Positions 1-8,942 of a DNA stretch of 64,000 nucleotides are shown one piece after another (position 1 is the stretch's first letter; every line of letters starts with the position of its first letter). The DNA comes from Streptomyces sp. SAI-135. GTDB taxonomy: Bacteria > Actinomycetota > Actinomycetes > Streptomycetales > Streptomycetaceae. Made by a program: the position numbers and the translations under genes. Below the pieces are notes generated by a model, which saw only the letters and a program-made list of their open reading frames with translations, was not told where the DNA came from and did not search any database. Where the stretch lies: positions 1 through 64,000 of the forward strand of contig NZ_JARXYP010000002.1 of assembly GCF_029893805.1 (NCBI RefSeq), written 5' to 3'.

Positions 1-1
1 C

Positions 2-1147
2 GCGGACCCGCGGGTGCGTAACAGCCGTCCGGGCGCACAGGATGACGGTGAGAGCGGTGAGTTGAGTGAGGACGGAGCGGACCAGGACGACGTTGATGTC
101 GACGTGGAGCCGGTGTCCCGGCGCGCTGCGGGAGTGCTGCGGTTCAGCGAGGAACGCGACCCCGCGGCCCTGACGCAGTTCGTGCGGCTGCGGGTCATCG
201 ACCCCGAGGGCGCCTACTGGCGGCGCGGCATCGAAGCCGCCACCCGGTGGCTCCGTGAGACCGGGGAGAGCGAGCTGCGGGTGCCGTTCACGTACGTCAC
301 GCCGGAGGACTGGGGAGCATTGGGCGGGCACCCACTGGGGGTCTTCATCGCGGATCAGCGCCGGTACTACCGCGAGGGCACCCTGGACGCCACGCGCGTG
401 ACCGAACTGCAGAACCTGGGCATGGTCTGGTCCGTGCACGCCTCCGCGTGGGAGGCCGGCCTGGCCGTTGCCCGCGACTACGCAGCCGTCCACGGGCACT
501 TCCTCCCGCCCACGACCGCCGTATGGGGCGGAGACGGGTTTCCCATCGGCGTATGGGCCAAAAACATGCGCGCCGCAGCCCGCAGGAGCCGCGAGAACAC
601 CGTACGCCGCGCGAACGGGGAAACGGGCATCTCCAGCGCCGGGGAGCTCTCCGAGAGCCGCATGGAGGCCCTCGCAGAGATCGACCCCGGATGGGCCCCG
701 GAGGGGTGGGATGTCGCTTGGCAGCGTTCGTATCGGCTGCTGCTCGCGCACGTGAAGGCGGGCGGAGCCGTACCGGCCGTACCGGGGGAGGTCGTCGTCC
801 AGGGCGAGGACCTCGCGGTGTGGGTGAGCGCGCAACGGGCCGGATGGGAGCGGCTGGCGCCGGCGCAGCGGTTCTTGGTGGAGATGCTCGGCATCGAGCC
901 GCCTGCGGAGGGCGAGGTGGTCGGGCCGGTGCGGCGCTCGCAGGATGAGCTGTGGGAGCGGAACATGACCGCCGCGCGACAGTTCTACGCGCGGGAGGGG
1001 CATCTGCGCGTTCCGCGCCAGCACCGCGAGGACGTCGACGGGGAGGACATCCGGCTTGGGGCGTGGATCGATAACACCCGTAGAAGGGTCGCCAAGTTGA
1101 GCCCGGAACGCCGCGCCGACCTCGAAGGCCTTGGCATGTGCTGGTGA
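2..1147 (+). CDS. C-terminal part of a helicase-associated-domain protein (5' end outside window)
   Basis: The frame is open to the window edge, so the protein is probably only its C-terminal part. Three copies of the helicase-associated (HA) repeat are visible: Trp-rich units with Y/F-xx-HG-x-LP/VP, then G-x-x-IGVW or LGAW and a run of Arg, at about residues 145-190, 230-275 and 315-377. The last unit ends in LGMCW just before the stop. HA repeats follow the DEAD/DEAH motor in large actinomycete helicases common near Streptomyces chromosome ends and on plasmids, where they probably bind nucleic acid. No helicase motor motif is seen in the part present, so the enzyme activity is inferred from the family. 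A GTG at position 14 could be read as a start, but a full-length gene starting there would lack any motor. Confidence 0.8.
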   Translation, partial: ADPRVRNSRPGAQDDGESGELSEDGADQDDVDVDVEPVSRRAAGVLRFSEERDPAALTQFVRLRVIDPEGAYWRRGIEAATRWLRETGESELRVPFTYVTPEDWGALGGHPLGVFIADQRRYYREGTLDATRVTELQNLGMVWSVHASAWEAGLAVARDYAAVHGHFLPPTTAVWGGDGFPIGVWAKNMRAAARRSRENTVRRANGETGISSAGELSESRMEALAEIDPGWAPEGWDVAWQRSYRLLLAHVKAGGAVPAVPGEVVVQGEDLAVWVSAQRAGWERLAPAQRFLVEMLGIEPPAEGEVVGPVRRSQDELWERNMTAARQFYAREGHLRVPRQHREDVDGEDIRLGAWIDNTRRRVAKLSPERRADLEGLGMCW

Positions 1148-1282
1148 TCTGGGGTGGTACCGGGTACCGGTGGCGCCGCGTTGTTGTTGCAGGCGGTCGT
1201 CGGGTGTACAGGTGATGTGCACGGTGGTGGCCTGGTTGGTCTTGGCTGTACGACCGCACTGGGCAGGCACACTGTGATGCTG

Positions 1283-1888
1283 TCAGAGCGCTCCGGTCGC
1301 TTGGTCGATCAGCGTTTCAGCCAGGTCTCGGGCGTCCTGATAGGGCTGCCAGTCGTTGAGCGAAGTGGACAGCGCCCGTGCGCCTTCGAACAGCAGCGCG
1401 AGCTGTCGGCCCAGCTTCTCGGGATCGTTCGCGCCTGCCTCGGCGGCCGCTTTGGCCAGGCGGGCGGTGAAGTCCCTCTTGTGGCGCTCGACGAGGGCCG
1501 CAGCCTCAGGCATCGTGCCGGCTGTCTCGACAGCGGTGTTGTGCAGGGGGCAGCCGCGTACGACTTCCACGGGCGGCGGTGCGTCGCAGAACAGTTGCAG
1601 TAGACGCTCGCGGGCACTGAGGTCGCTGCGGTCCAGAACGGCCTCTATGCCGATGGGCCCGTCCGAGTCGGATTCCAGGCGCTGCACATAGGCGCTGACC
1701 AGGGCTTCTTTGCTCGGGAAGTGCTGGTAGAACGTGCGCGTCGACACGTGTGCCACTTCTGTCAGCTTGGCGATGCCTGTCGCGTGGATGCCCTCGCGTG
1801 CGAACAACTGGACCGCGGCGCCCAGGATCCGCTCCCGTGCTCCTCGCCCGCCCTTGGTCGCCCGAGCCGTGACCTCACTCGTTCCCAT
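1283..1888 (-). CDS. TetR/AcrR-family transcriptional regulator
   Basis: This 201-residue protein has the usual TetR length. The N-terminal DNA-binding domain reads R-E-R-I-L-xx-A-xx-LF-xx-EGIHATGI, followed by the HTH with the family signature TRTFYQHFPSKEAL at about residues 49-62. The C-terminal half is a ligand-binding helical domain with a single visible Cys (CDAPPP, CPLHNT region). The ATG lies 6 bases from the first of two identical-type palindromes between this gene and the rightward genes, so autoregulation is very likely. The regulated neighbours are probably the DUF302-like protein, amidase and hydrolase transcribed away from it. The ligand is unknown. Confidence 0.9.
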   Translation of the reverse strand: MGTSEVTARATKGGRGARERILGAAVQLFAREGIHATGIAKLTEVAHVSTRTFYQHFPSKEALVSAYVQRLESDSDGPIGIEAVLDRSDLSARERLLQLFCDAPPPVEVVRGCPLHNTAVETAGTMPEAAALVERHKRDFTARLAKAAAEAGANDPEKLGRQLALLFEGARALSTSLNDWQPYQDARDLAETLIDQATGAL

Positions 1889-1893
1889 ACCGC

Positions 1894-1959
1894 AAGTATA
1901 GCGATCGGTTTACTTTGCGGGATAGTCGCGCTAGCCTAAGTAAAACGATCGCTGTACTT
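1894..1959. promoter_or_regulatory. Two 22-bp palindromic operators for the TetR regulator
   Basis: Positions 1894-1915 and 1938-1959 each read AAGTA-N12-TACTT with a central CGATCG. The two copies differ at only a few positions, and each is a near-perfect palindrome. They are 44 bp apart centre to centre, about four helical turns, so two dimers could bind on the same face. The first sits just upstream of the tetR start codon. This is the typical position of a TetR operator controlling both divergent transcripts. Direct sequence observation; the identity of the binder is inferred. Confidence 0.8.
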
Positions 1960-2176
1960 TGGTGGGCGTCACTCAGCCTGCATTGGACGACGCGTGAGAC
2001 GGCGGCGAGGCCGCTGACGCGCACCGTCCAGCCAGGTGCCGCTCGAACGCTCCCATGAGATCGCGGTGACGCAAGCACACGGCTCACTCGATGAGTGGGG
2101 TGTTCGGGTTTCGCCTTCGGGACCCGGTTACCAGGTCCTGCACTTCTTCACACTGACACGCCAGAAAGGCAAGAAC

Positions 2177-2725
2177 ATGTCCGCTCTGAACTTCGTCGCA
2201 GTTCCCCACGAAGTCGTTCGGTGGTCGATCGACACAGGTGATTCCTTCGAGAATTTCCGGGCCCGTTACGAGGCCGCTGTACCGGTACTGGACATCGACC
2301 GGATGACGCAGTTGCGCAATGAGCGAGCGAGCTGGGATACCGTACTCGCCGCCGCTGCGGAGAACGCCCCGCACGGCTTCATGCGCTTCTGGAGCACCGA
2401 CGTCGGGGCGACCATGCGTCTGGCCGGAAATCCGGGATTCTGCGCCACCTACTTGATGGGAAACCACACCATCGCCGAGCGCATGTACCGCCATGACCCC
2501 GCGGTGATGCTCTACGCACCGCTGCGCACCACGATCCACCAGGACCGGGAGGGCACCACGCTGTTCTCCATCGACCAGCCCAGCACCCGATTCTCCAGCT
2601 TCGACAGTCCTGACATCGCCGCCGTCGGCGAGGAACTGGACCGCAAGGTCGTCAACCTGCTGAGGATCCTGGAGGTGACCGTCCCGCCGGCCCTTTACGC
2701 AGCCGCAGAGAACGCGTCTGAATAG
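2177..2725 (+). CDS. DUF302-like protein
   Basis: The 182-residue product contains the pattern seen in DUF302 proteins: a G-N-P region followed by H-T-I-A-E-R-M-Y-R-H-D-P-A-V-M-L-Y-A-P-L-R and then a FSIDQPS segment at about residues 85-145. The start at 2177 is chosen because AAAGG lies just upstream; an in-frame ATG at 2036 would add about 47 residues without a ribosome site and runs back towards the operator region. No signal peptide or membrane helix is seen. The gene is first in a rightward group with the amidase (110-base gap) and hydrolase, downstream of the TetR operators. The biochemical role of DUF302 proteins is unclear. Confidence 0.7.
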   Translation: MSALNFVAVPHEVVRWSIDTGDSFENFRARYEAAVPVLDIDRMTQLRNERASWDTVLAAAAENAPHGFMRFWSTDVGATMRLAGNPGFCATYLMGNHTIAERMYRHDPAVMLYAPLRTTIHQDREGTTLFSIDQPSTRFSSFDSPDIAAVGEELDRKVVNLLRILEVTVPPALYAAAENASE

Positions 2726-2835
2726 CGCGGAATACGCAGGACACAAAGAGCTCTCACGATCGACGCACAGGACAGGGTTTCGGAAACCCGTCGCGCCGAT
2801 CGTTTGTCGACAACTACCAATACGAGGAGAAAATA

Positions 2836-4293
2836 ATGCCGACCGACGACACAACCACCAGCGCAGTGCCAGGTGATGACGAGCTGGTCGGGCTCGGCGT
2901 AGCGGAAGCCGCTGCCGCAATCCGTAACGGCGATATCACTTCCGCGGCATACGCTTCCGCACTTCTGCGACGCGCACGCAAGAATGCCGACCTGAACTCT
3001 TTCATCACCATCGACGAGTCCGCAGTACTGACAGCGGCACAGGAGGCGGACAGGGCCCGCGCCGCGGGTTCCACGGCTCCCCTCCTCGGCGTCCCCATCG
3101 GGATCAAGGACAGTTACGCCACCGCTGGTGTGCGCACCACGCTCGGCGTCAGCAACCTCGGGAACTTCGTCCCGGAGCAGGACGCCGACGTTGTGGTCGC
3201 ACTCCGAAAAGCCGGGGGCATCGTCTTCGGCAAGAACAATCTCGTAGAGATGTCCTTCGGACTGACCGGACACAACAGCACGTACGGTCAGGTGAAGAAC
3301 CCCTACAGCCACGCCCACGTCCCCGGCGGGTCCTCCAGCGGCTCCGGAGCGGCGGTCGCCGCTCGCATCGTCCCCGCATCGACCGGGGGTGACACGGTGG
3401 GCTCCATCAGAGTCCCCGCGTCCCTGTGCGGTGTGGTGGGCTACAAGCCCACCAACGGCCGCTGGCCCGGTGGCGGCGTCGCCCCGATCTCCCACACCCT
3501 CGACACCACCGGCATCCTCACCCGCAGCGTCGAGGACGCCGCTCTGCTCGACCAGATCGTTGTGCGGGACACCAGCGCTCCCCCGTCACCACGCTCCGAC
3601 CTGCACGGAATCCGCTTCGCCCACGCTCCCCGGCAGTACATGAGGGTGATCGATCCTGAGACGGCGGCCCACTTCACGGCCGCACTCCAACGCCTTCGGG
3701 ACGCCGGCGCCGACATAGTCGAAATCGACCTCGGCGACGACTTCATGGACACGGCGAACAAGATGACGTGGAACTTCTTCTTTCGTGAGATGCGGGAAGC
3801 GGTCACAGCCTTCGTCGCCCGCAACGACTTCCCCGTCACGTTCGATGAGATCTACAGCGACATCAAGCCCCAGCTCAAGTCGATCTGGAGCCAGGTCGTC
3901 GTACCGGGCGGGCCGGGCTACCTCTCCGACGAAGGCTACGAGTCGGCCCTGACCACCGAACGTCCGCACCTGCAACGCCGGCTCGGCCAGGTATTCACCC
4001 GCGACGCGGCCGACGCACTGCTCTTCCCGACCACGCCCTCCCCCGCCCCCCTGATCGAGCAGGGCGCGAGGTTCACCATCGCCGGCCACCAGGTGGACGA
4101 CCGATTCCTCGCCCACAACACGATTCCCACCAGCGGAGCCGGGCTGCCCGGCATCAGCATCCCCATTGGCCTCAGCACCGACGGCCTGCCCATAGGCCTC
4201 GAGATCGACGCCGCCCAGGGCGCGGACCGCAACCTCTTCAACATCGCCCGCCGCGTGGAAACCCTCTTCGGGGCCCTGCCCGCACCCGCCTGA
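2836..4293 (+). CDS. Amidase (amidase-signature family)
   Basis: A 485-residue amidase-signature enzyme that should hydrolyse a carboxamide to acid plus ammonia. The Ser-cisSer-Lys triad is visible: Lys91 in IGIKDSYAT, the Gly/Ser-rich stretch at 164-172 with Ser166 as likely cis-Ser, and nucleophile Ser190 in GGDTVGSIRVPAS, spaced as in the family. The usual GGS of the nucleophile loop is VGS here. An AGGAG-type site precedes the ATG. The neighbours (hydrolase 84 bases downstream, TetR upstream) suggest a catabolic or detoxification operon for an amide compound. The substrate cannot be told from the sequence; indoleacetamide or mandelamide-type substrates are possible. Confidence 0.9.
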   Translation: MPTDDTTTSAVPGDDELVGLGVAEAAAAIRNGDITSAAYASALLRRARKNADLNSFITIDESAVLTAAQEADRARAAGSTAPLLGVPIGIKDSYATAGVRTTLGVSNLGNFVPEQDADVVVALRKAGGIVFGKNNLVEMSFGLTGHNSTYGQVKNPYSHAHVPGGSSSGSGAAVAARIVPASTGGDTVGSIRVPASLCGVVGYKPTNGRWPGGGVAPISHTLDTTGILTRSVEDAALLDQIVVRDTSAPPSPRSDLHGIRFAHAPRQYMRVIDPETAAHFTAALQRLRDAGADIVEIDLGDDFMDTANKMTWNFFFREMREAVTAFVARNDFPVTFDEIYSDIKPQLKSIWSQVVVPGGPGYLSDEGYESALTTERPHLQRRLGQVFTRDAADALLFPTTPSPAPLIEQGARFTIAGHQVDDRFLAHNTIPTSGAGLPGISIPIGLSTDGLPIGLEIDAAQGADRNLFNIARRVETLFGALPAPA

Positions 4294-4376
4294 ACACCAC
4301 ACCGCCGCCGCATCGCGGCTACGCACCGACGCTAGACACCGCCGCCACCACCGAACCACGAGAAAGGGACCTCGCC

Positions 4377-5225
4377 ATGTCCACAGCAACCGCAACAGCA
4401 GCTCCCACCAGAACCGTCGATGTCGCAGGAACCCCGTTCGCCTACCGCGAGGTGGGCACCGGGCAAGGCGTTCCGCTGGTTCTCCTGCACCACGTCACCG
4501 CGGTGCTGGACGACTGGGACCCGGCCGTGATCGACGGCCTGGCAACCGAGCGGCGGGTCATCCTGGTCGACCTGCGCGGCGTCGGCCGCTCCGGCGGCAC
4601 CACCCCCGACACCTTCGAAGCGATGGCCGACGACACCGTCGCCTTCCTGGACGCCCTCGGCCTGGACGTGGCCGACCTGCTCGGCTACTCACTGGGCGGC
4701 ATCGTGGCCCAGGTCGTCGCCCAGCGCTTCCCCGACCGCATCCGCAGGATCATCCTGGCCGGCACCGTACCCGCCGGCGCCCCGGGCCCGGCTGCCACCG
4801 GGGCTGCCCTCCAGTCGGCGATCCAGAAGGCGAGTGAGCAGGGCAAGCACCCCAAACACTTCCTGTTCTTCGAGTCGTCACCGTCCGGCCAGGCAGCCGC
4901 AGACGCCTTTCTTGCCCGCCTCGATCAGCGCACTGCCGACGACCGCGACGCCCCGATCTCCGACGCGGCCATCGGCGCCCAGTTCGCCGCGCTCACCAGA
5001 TGGGAACAGGACTCCTCGCCGACGGGCCTGACTGCCGTGAAGCAGCCCGCACTCGTCGTCAACGGCGACAACGACACAATGTGGCCCACGATAACCGGCA
5101 CCCTCCGCCTCGCCCAGTCGCTTCCCGATGCCAGACTCGCCGTCTACCCCGCCTCCGGCCACGGCGGCATCTTCCAGTACCACGAGGTGTTCGTACAGCA
5201 GGCCCTGGACTTCCTCCGCAGCTGA
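4377..5225 (+). CDS. Alpha/beta-fold hydrolase
   Basis: A 282-residue alpha/beta hydrolase of the 2-hydroxymuconate hydrolase/haloperoxidase-like type. The oxyanion region is LLHHVTAVLDDWDP (about residues 37-50), the nucleophile elbow is GYSLGG with Ser105, an acidic loop NGDNDTMWP occurs near residue 230, and the catalytic His is in the ASGHGG segment near 262. The ATG is preceded by a clear AGAAAGGGA site at 4361-4369. It follows the amidase in the same direction with 84 bases between and likely works on the same compound. No signal peptide. Confidence 0.88.
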   Translation: MSTATATAAPTRTVDVAGTPFAYREVGTGQGVPLVLLHHVTAVLDDWDPAVIDGLATERRVILVDLRGVGRSGGTTPDTFEAMADDTVAFLDALGLDVADLLGYSLGGIVAQVVAQRFPDRIRRIILAGTVPAGAPGPAATGAALQSAIQKASEQGKHPKHFLFFESSPSGQAAADAFLARLDQRTADDRDAPISDAAIGAQFAALTRWEQDSSPTGLTAVKQPALVVNGDNDTMWPTITGTLRLAQSLPDARLAVYPASGHGGIFQYHEVFVQQALDFLRS

Positions 5226-5605
5226 TCCGCCTGGCCGCAGCTCACCGATCGAACGATCAAAGCGAAACAGCCCATACAGCAAGGCACCTGCGACTACGCA
5301 TCCAGGCGCTGATCCGACCGACGCCGGCAGCGCAGTCGGCACAAGGGCCGCCCCGCCGGTCGACCCGAGTTCGAATGAAGCCAGTGTCGACCGGCGGGCG
5401 ATAAGCGGTTCCACCGGCTTCGCCAGGATGTGCGATTCCGTCCTACCTGGCGATGCCGGGTTCCACACCCTGACCCTGCCAGGCGGCCTGCGCGCGATGG
5501 CCTTCGCAGGCCGGAGACCAACCGGCCACGCCTTGACACCTCCAGTCATGTAATCAATGCTGCCACCAGTCATGTAATCAGTGCTGTTACAAGAAAAGAG
5601 GTGTG
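5226..5605. other. Gene-free stretch ending in a 21-bp direct repeat before the Rrf2 gene
   Basis: No convincing gene is seen. Near the right end, the 21-bp unit CCAGTCATGTAATCA followed by A/G and TGCTG occurs twice, at 5542-5562 and 5566-5586, 24 bp apart. A TTGACA hexamer at 5533-5538 could be a -35 box, but no clear -10 fits it. The second repeat overlaps the Rrf2-type operator described separately. The repeat looks like a duplicated control site for the regulator gene that starts at 5606. Confidence 0.6.
5573..5591. promoter_or_regulatory. Palindromic operator TGTAA-N9-TTACA upstream of the Rrf2 gene
   Basis: The 19-bp element TGTAATCAGTGCTGTTACA lies 14 bases before the ATG of the Rrf2 regulator, just ahead of its ribosome site. 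The same TGTAA-N9-TTACA frame recurs before the downstream metallo-hydrolase gene. Rrf2 proteins bind palindromes of about this size as dimers, so autoregulation is likely. Confidence 0.65.
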
Positions 5606-6031
5606 ATGGGAGCGAACAGCAGGCTGACCATCGCCGCGCACGCGCTGGCCTGGATCGAGCTGAACGCACGGATGGGCGGCGAGGTAGCCACATCCGAGCA
5701 GATCGCCAACAGCGTCAACACCAACCCCGTGGTGATCCGCCGCCTGCTGGGCGAACTACGCCAGGCGGGACTGGTCGAGTCCCGCCGCGGCGCCGGCTGG
5801 CGCCTGACGCGAGCGGCGGAATCAATCAATCTGGCCCAGGTACGCCAAGCGGTCGACGGCGACCCGCCGTTCGCCCTCCACCCCACCACTCCCAACCAGA
5901 AATGCCCGCTGGGCCACGGCATCCTCTCCGCGCTCACCCCCGTGTACGAGGACGTCGAGGAAGCGCTGCGTATGCAGTTGTCCCGCACCAGCGTGGCCGA
6001 CGTACTGCGCCAGTCCATCGCGGTGCACTGA
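5606..6031 (+). CDS. Rrf2-family transcriptional regulator
   Basis: The 141-residue protein begins with the Rrf2 winged-helix pattern: [15 protein letters not shown], then [25 protein letters not shown] (recognition helix, about residues 32-57) and the wing [14 protein letters not shown]. The cluster of three cysteines that binds Fe-S in IscR/NsrR is missing; only one Cys (NQKCPLGHG) is present, so it is more like the single-Cys or non-cluster members that sense oxidants or small molecules. ATG 5606 is chosen over the preceding GTG (5603) because AAGAGG fits it. It very likely controls itself and the next gene through the shared palindrome. Confidence 0.88.
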   Translation: MGANSRLTIAAHALAWIELNARMGGEVATSEQIANSVNTNPVVIRRLLGELRQAGLVESRRGAGWRLTRAAESINLAQVRQAVDGDPPFALHPTTPNQKCPLGHGILSALTPVYEDVEEALRMQLSRTSVADVLRQSIAVH

Positions 6032-6075
6032 CCCGCCCCTCCCCGTCAACCCTTCAGGCCGCACACACCCAAACT

Positions 6076-6094
6076 TGTAACAATGTTAGTTACA
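6076..6094. promoter_or_regulatory. Second TGTAA-N9-TTACA operator, before the metallo-hydrolase gene
   Basis: The element TGTAACAATGTTAGTTACA is a 19-bp palindrome, 59 bases before the ATG at 6153 and just past the end of the Rrf2 gene. It matches the operator upstream of the Rrf2 gene in both half-sites and spacing, so the same regulator should control this promoter. Confidence 0.65.
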
Positions 6095-6152
6095 TGTATC
6101 GCCCGCAGGCGGCCCCGTCCGGCACTCGTTCACGCCAGAACAAGGAGCACCA

Positions 6153-6998
6153 ATGAGCACGCTCGGCCACTCCGTCTACGTGTCTGCCTCGAAACCCGTG
6201 GTGTCCGATGACCTGCCCCCGGGAGAGACCCGCCGCATGTGGTCCCCCACCGCCTCCACGCTCATTCACGGCAAGCGTGATGCAGTACTCGTCGATCCGC
6301 TGATGACCCTTGAGGAGTCACGAGCCCTGGCCGACTGGGTGGAGGCCAGCGGCAAAAACCTCACCACCATCTACGTCACCCATGCACACGGCGACCACTT
6401 CTTCGGAGCCCCTGTCCTGCTCGACCGGTTCCCGGGCGCCAGGCTCGTGGCCACTGCAGGCGTGGCTGCGCGCATGGAGGTCCAGTACGGCAGGCGCTGG
6501 TTCCACGGATTTTGGGATCCCCGCTTCCCAGGCCAGATCGCCAGCCGTCGCGTGACGGCCGAACCCCTCGGCGACGGCAACGTGATCGAGCTGGAAGGCC
6601 ACCTGCTGCGCGCCTTCGACCTTGGCCACACCGACACCGACGGCTCCAGCGCCCTCCACGTTCCTTCGAGCGGCCTGACCGTGGCCGGTGACGCGGTCTA
6701 CGGCGACGTGCACCTCTATCTCGCCGAGTCCCAAAGTGGCGGCCGGCAGCACTGGCTCGATGCACTCGACACCCTCGAGCGGCTGCAACCCACCGCCGTC
6801 GTCTCCGGACACAAGCGCGACGGCGACCCGGACAGCCCCGAGGACATCGAACGCACCCGCCGTTACATCCACCAGTTCGACGCCGCCGCCAAGAAAGCCA
6901 GAAGCCACCTCGACCTGTACGAATCCATGATCAGCCTGTATCCGGACCGCATCAACCGTGGAGTGCTGTGGAACTCTGCAAAGGCCGTCATGGCCTGA
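6153..6998 (+). CDS. Metallo-beta-lactamase-fold hydrolase
   Basis: A 281-residue MBL-fold protein. The zinc-binding HxHxDH motif is present as THAHGDHFF (His77, His79, Asp81, His82), with a later His in FDLGHTDTDGS (about 213... region 155), Asp in TVAGDAVYGD and His in VVSGHKRD. This makes two complete metal sites likely. AAGGAG occurs just before the ATG. The gene lies behind an Rrf2-type operator and follows the regulator, so it is probably the main target of that regulator. MBL hydrolases of this subgroup act on varied esters, lactones or thioesters; the substrate is not evident. Confidence 0.88.
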   Translation: MSTLGHSVYVSASKPVVSDDLPPGETRRMWSPTASTLIHGKRDAVLVDPLMTLEESRALADWVEASGKNLTTIYVTHAHGDHFFGAPVLLDRFPGARLVATAGVAARMEVQYGRRWFHGFWDPRFPGQIASRRVTAEPLGDGNVIELEGHLLRAFDLGHTDTDGSSALHVPSSGLTVAGDAVYGDVHLYLAESQSGGRQHWLDALDTLERLQPTAVVSGHKRDGDPDSPEDIERTRRYIHQFDAAAKKARSHLDLYESMISLYPDRINRGVLWNSAKAVMA

Positions 6999-7485
6999 CC
7001 CAACAGCACCAACTGGACCATGCCGATCGGCAAACGAACCGCACCGGCCCCCCAACCCCGAAGCCCTGACTCACTGGTCACCTCCCGCCCAGATTGAGGC
7101 GGCTTGCTCCGCCCGCTCGCGCGCGGCTGCGCCGTCGCGCGCGAGCAGCACCAGCGGCGCCCGATCCCCTCGCCCGCCCGCTGGCCCTGTCCCACCCACT
7201 TCTCTTCTTCCTTCCGGCTTGGGCGTGGACTTGGGGGCGCAGAGGGGATGTCGGCCTCCCGACCACGGCCGAACCAGCGTGGTGACCTGCGGATTCGCGG
7301 GCGGGGTGGAAGAGCGTGCGGAGGGTTGTCGGCGGGGATGTGGGTCTGGTCGTCGGTGGTGTTGTGGCTTCGTGACCGTGGTCGGGCCTTCGTGGTCGCT
7401 CTTCTGGTCGGGGTGGGCCGCTGGCCTTGCCGGTACACGCGGCGCTGATTCTGCGCCGTGCCGGACGGGAAGCGGGCGGATCGCG
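6999..7485. other. Gene-free stretch
   Basis: No gene with a recognisable product is seen on either strand. The stretch includes a very GC-rich, low-complexity block around 7100-7200 with CGCGCG runs. The open frames here have no ribosome sites and look like composition artefacts. It leads into the replication-relaxation gene and may hold its promoter, which I cannot point to. Confidence 0.5.
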
Positions 7486-8340
7486 ATGATCAGTGTGGAT
7501 GCGGGTGGCGGGGACTGGCTGGCGTTGGCGGTGCTGGTGCAGTACCGGGTGGCGCCCGGGGTGCGGATGGAGCCGACCAGGCGGCAGCTGGCCTGGTTGC
7601 GGGAGGAGGGGCTCGTCGACCGGATCACGCTGCCGCAGGCCGGGCGCAGGCGGGTGTGGTTTCCCACCTGCTATGGGGTGCGGGTCGCCGGGGAGTGGCC
7701 CGAGCTGCGGGGGCGCCGGCCCTCCCGGGCGGTGTCCGATCCGACCGCCGTGCGCCTCAAGGTCGGGCATGCGCTGACGGGGACCGAGACCGGGCTGGCC
7801 TTCCTTCAGGACGCGCGCCGTCGCGGCGATGTGTGCCGGCCGCTGGACTGGATGACCGAGGTCCACCACCCGGCCGGCAGGGGCGAGGCCGTCATCCCCG
7901 ACGCCCTCCTGTACTACCGGCGCGGCCCGGCCGGCGGCGAAGGCGGGCCGATGCTGCGGGCCTTCGTCGAGGTCGACCGCGCCACCATGGGGCCCGAACG
8001 GCTCGCCGCCAAGCTGTCCGCCTACGCGCGCCTCCACTCCTACGTGCCCACGGTCCCGGGCCGCCGGCCGACCATCCAACAACCAAGGGTCGAAGAGTGG
8101 CGACGGCGCTACCCCCTCTTCCCGCGGCTGCTGTTCGTCCTGGACGGCACCGGCCCCCTCGGCATCGAGAACCGGATCACCGCCCTGCGCGCGGCCACCC
8201 GAGAACTGGCCCTGTACGGCTTCCTGCGCGAGGTGCCCGTCCTCACGGCCGCGTTGACCGATCTGCTGCAGGACGGCCCCTCCGCACCGGTGTGGCGCCC
8301 CGTCCAGGGCCCCGACAGCCGGGTCCCCTGGGACACCTGA
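7486..8340 (+). CDS. Replication-relaxation family protein
   Basis: The 284-residue product matches the actinomycete replication-relaxation type. An N-terminal winged helix (LALAVLVQYRVAPG... TRRQLAWLREEGLVDRITLP, about residues 11-55) is followed by a domain with IPDALLYYRR, FVEVDRATMGPERLAAKLSAYARL and YPLFPRLLFVLDG. That order resembles a nuclease-like fold with conserved Asp/Glu-V-D and a Lys. These proteins are common on Streptomyces plasmids and integrative elements and were named for a role in plasmid replication; the mechanism is not settled. The ATG at 7486 is used because upstream in-frame sequence has no homology-like content. Its presence supports a plasmid or ICE-derived region. 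Confidence 0.78.
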   Translation: MISVDAGGGDWLALAVLVQYRVAPGVRMEPTRRQLAWLREEGLVDRITLPQAGRRRVWFPTCYGVRVAGEWPELRGRRPSRAVSDPTAVRLKVGHALTGTETGLAFLQDARRRGDVCRPLDWMTEVHHPAGRGEAVIPDALLYYRRGPAGGEGGPMLRAFVEVDRATMGPERLAAKLSAYARLHSYVPTVPGRRPTIQQPRVEEWRRRYPLFPRLLFVLDGTGPLGIENRITALRAATRELALYGFLREVPVLTAALTDLLQDGPSAPVWRPVQGPDSRVPWDT

Positions 8341-8441
8341 ACACGGCCCCGCTCAACCGCCGTCTGCGTCGTGCAGCATCGGGCACGCAATGACTTCCGG
8401 CGAGGACAGCAACCGTGCCAACTGCTCCCCGGCGTGCCCCG

Positions 8442-8684
8442 TCATGCCTCGTATTCGGGTTTGTAGTCGGGTCGGTATACGACTTGGCCCTCTTCCCTCA
8501 GCAGACGCTGGGTGGACCAGCGGACGGGCGGGAAGCCCGGGCCGTTGTCGGTGTACGGGAGGAGGATCGCGTCGCCTCGGTCGTCGGCGGCTTCTTGCCA
8601 GGCGACGACGGCGTCGTAGAGCTGGTCGTCTTTGTCGCCGTAGGCGATGTACCAGCCAGGGGCGGCGGGGATGATCTGTGGCAC
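8442..8684 (-). CDS. Small hypothetical protein
   Basis: An 80-residue acidic protein rich in aromatic residues (GWYIAYGDKDDQLYDAVVAWQEAADDRGDAILLPY). The GTG start is preceded by GAGAGGG about ten bases upstream. No membrane helix, cysteine pair or known motif is seen. It is a typical accessory-region small protein of Streptomyces. It faces the replication-relaxation gene. Function unknown. Confidence 0.55.
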   Translation of the reverse strand: MPQIIPAAPGWYIAYGDKDDQLYDAVVAWQEAADDRGDAILLPYTDNGPGFPPVRWSTQRLLREEGQVVYRPDYKPEYEA

Positions 8685-8942
8685 GGTCAGGCTGCCCTCT
8701 CGTAGTGGGTGGGGCGTTCGTCGGCTGCGTACTGTCGCACAACGACAGCGAGTTGGTGGTCTTTTCGGGCGCTAACCATCGCCAGAGTGGGCCGCCTTCG
8801 CACCGCGGGCCACCGCGGCGTCCACCCATTTGTGCCGCTCCTTACGTGCCGTGCACGGCGGAGGGCCCCGGCCGGGTGAACCGACCGGGGCCCTGCCCTA
8901 CGCCTGCGGCATCACCTCGTGCCGCCGGTGCGGGAAGCGGGG

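Noticed and set aside
345..1259. 304-residue minus-strand frame opposite the HA-domain protein
   Set aside because: Arg/Pro-rich low-complexity antisense shadow.
6958..7485. N-terminal extension of the replication-relaxation gene back to 6958
   Set aside because: The extension overlaps the end of the MBL gene and has Arg/Ala/Pro-rich low-complexity sequence without a ribosome site.
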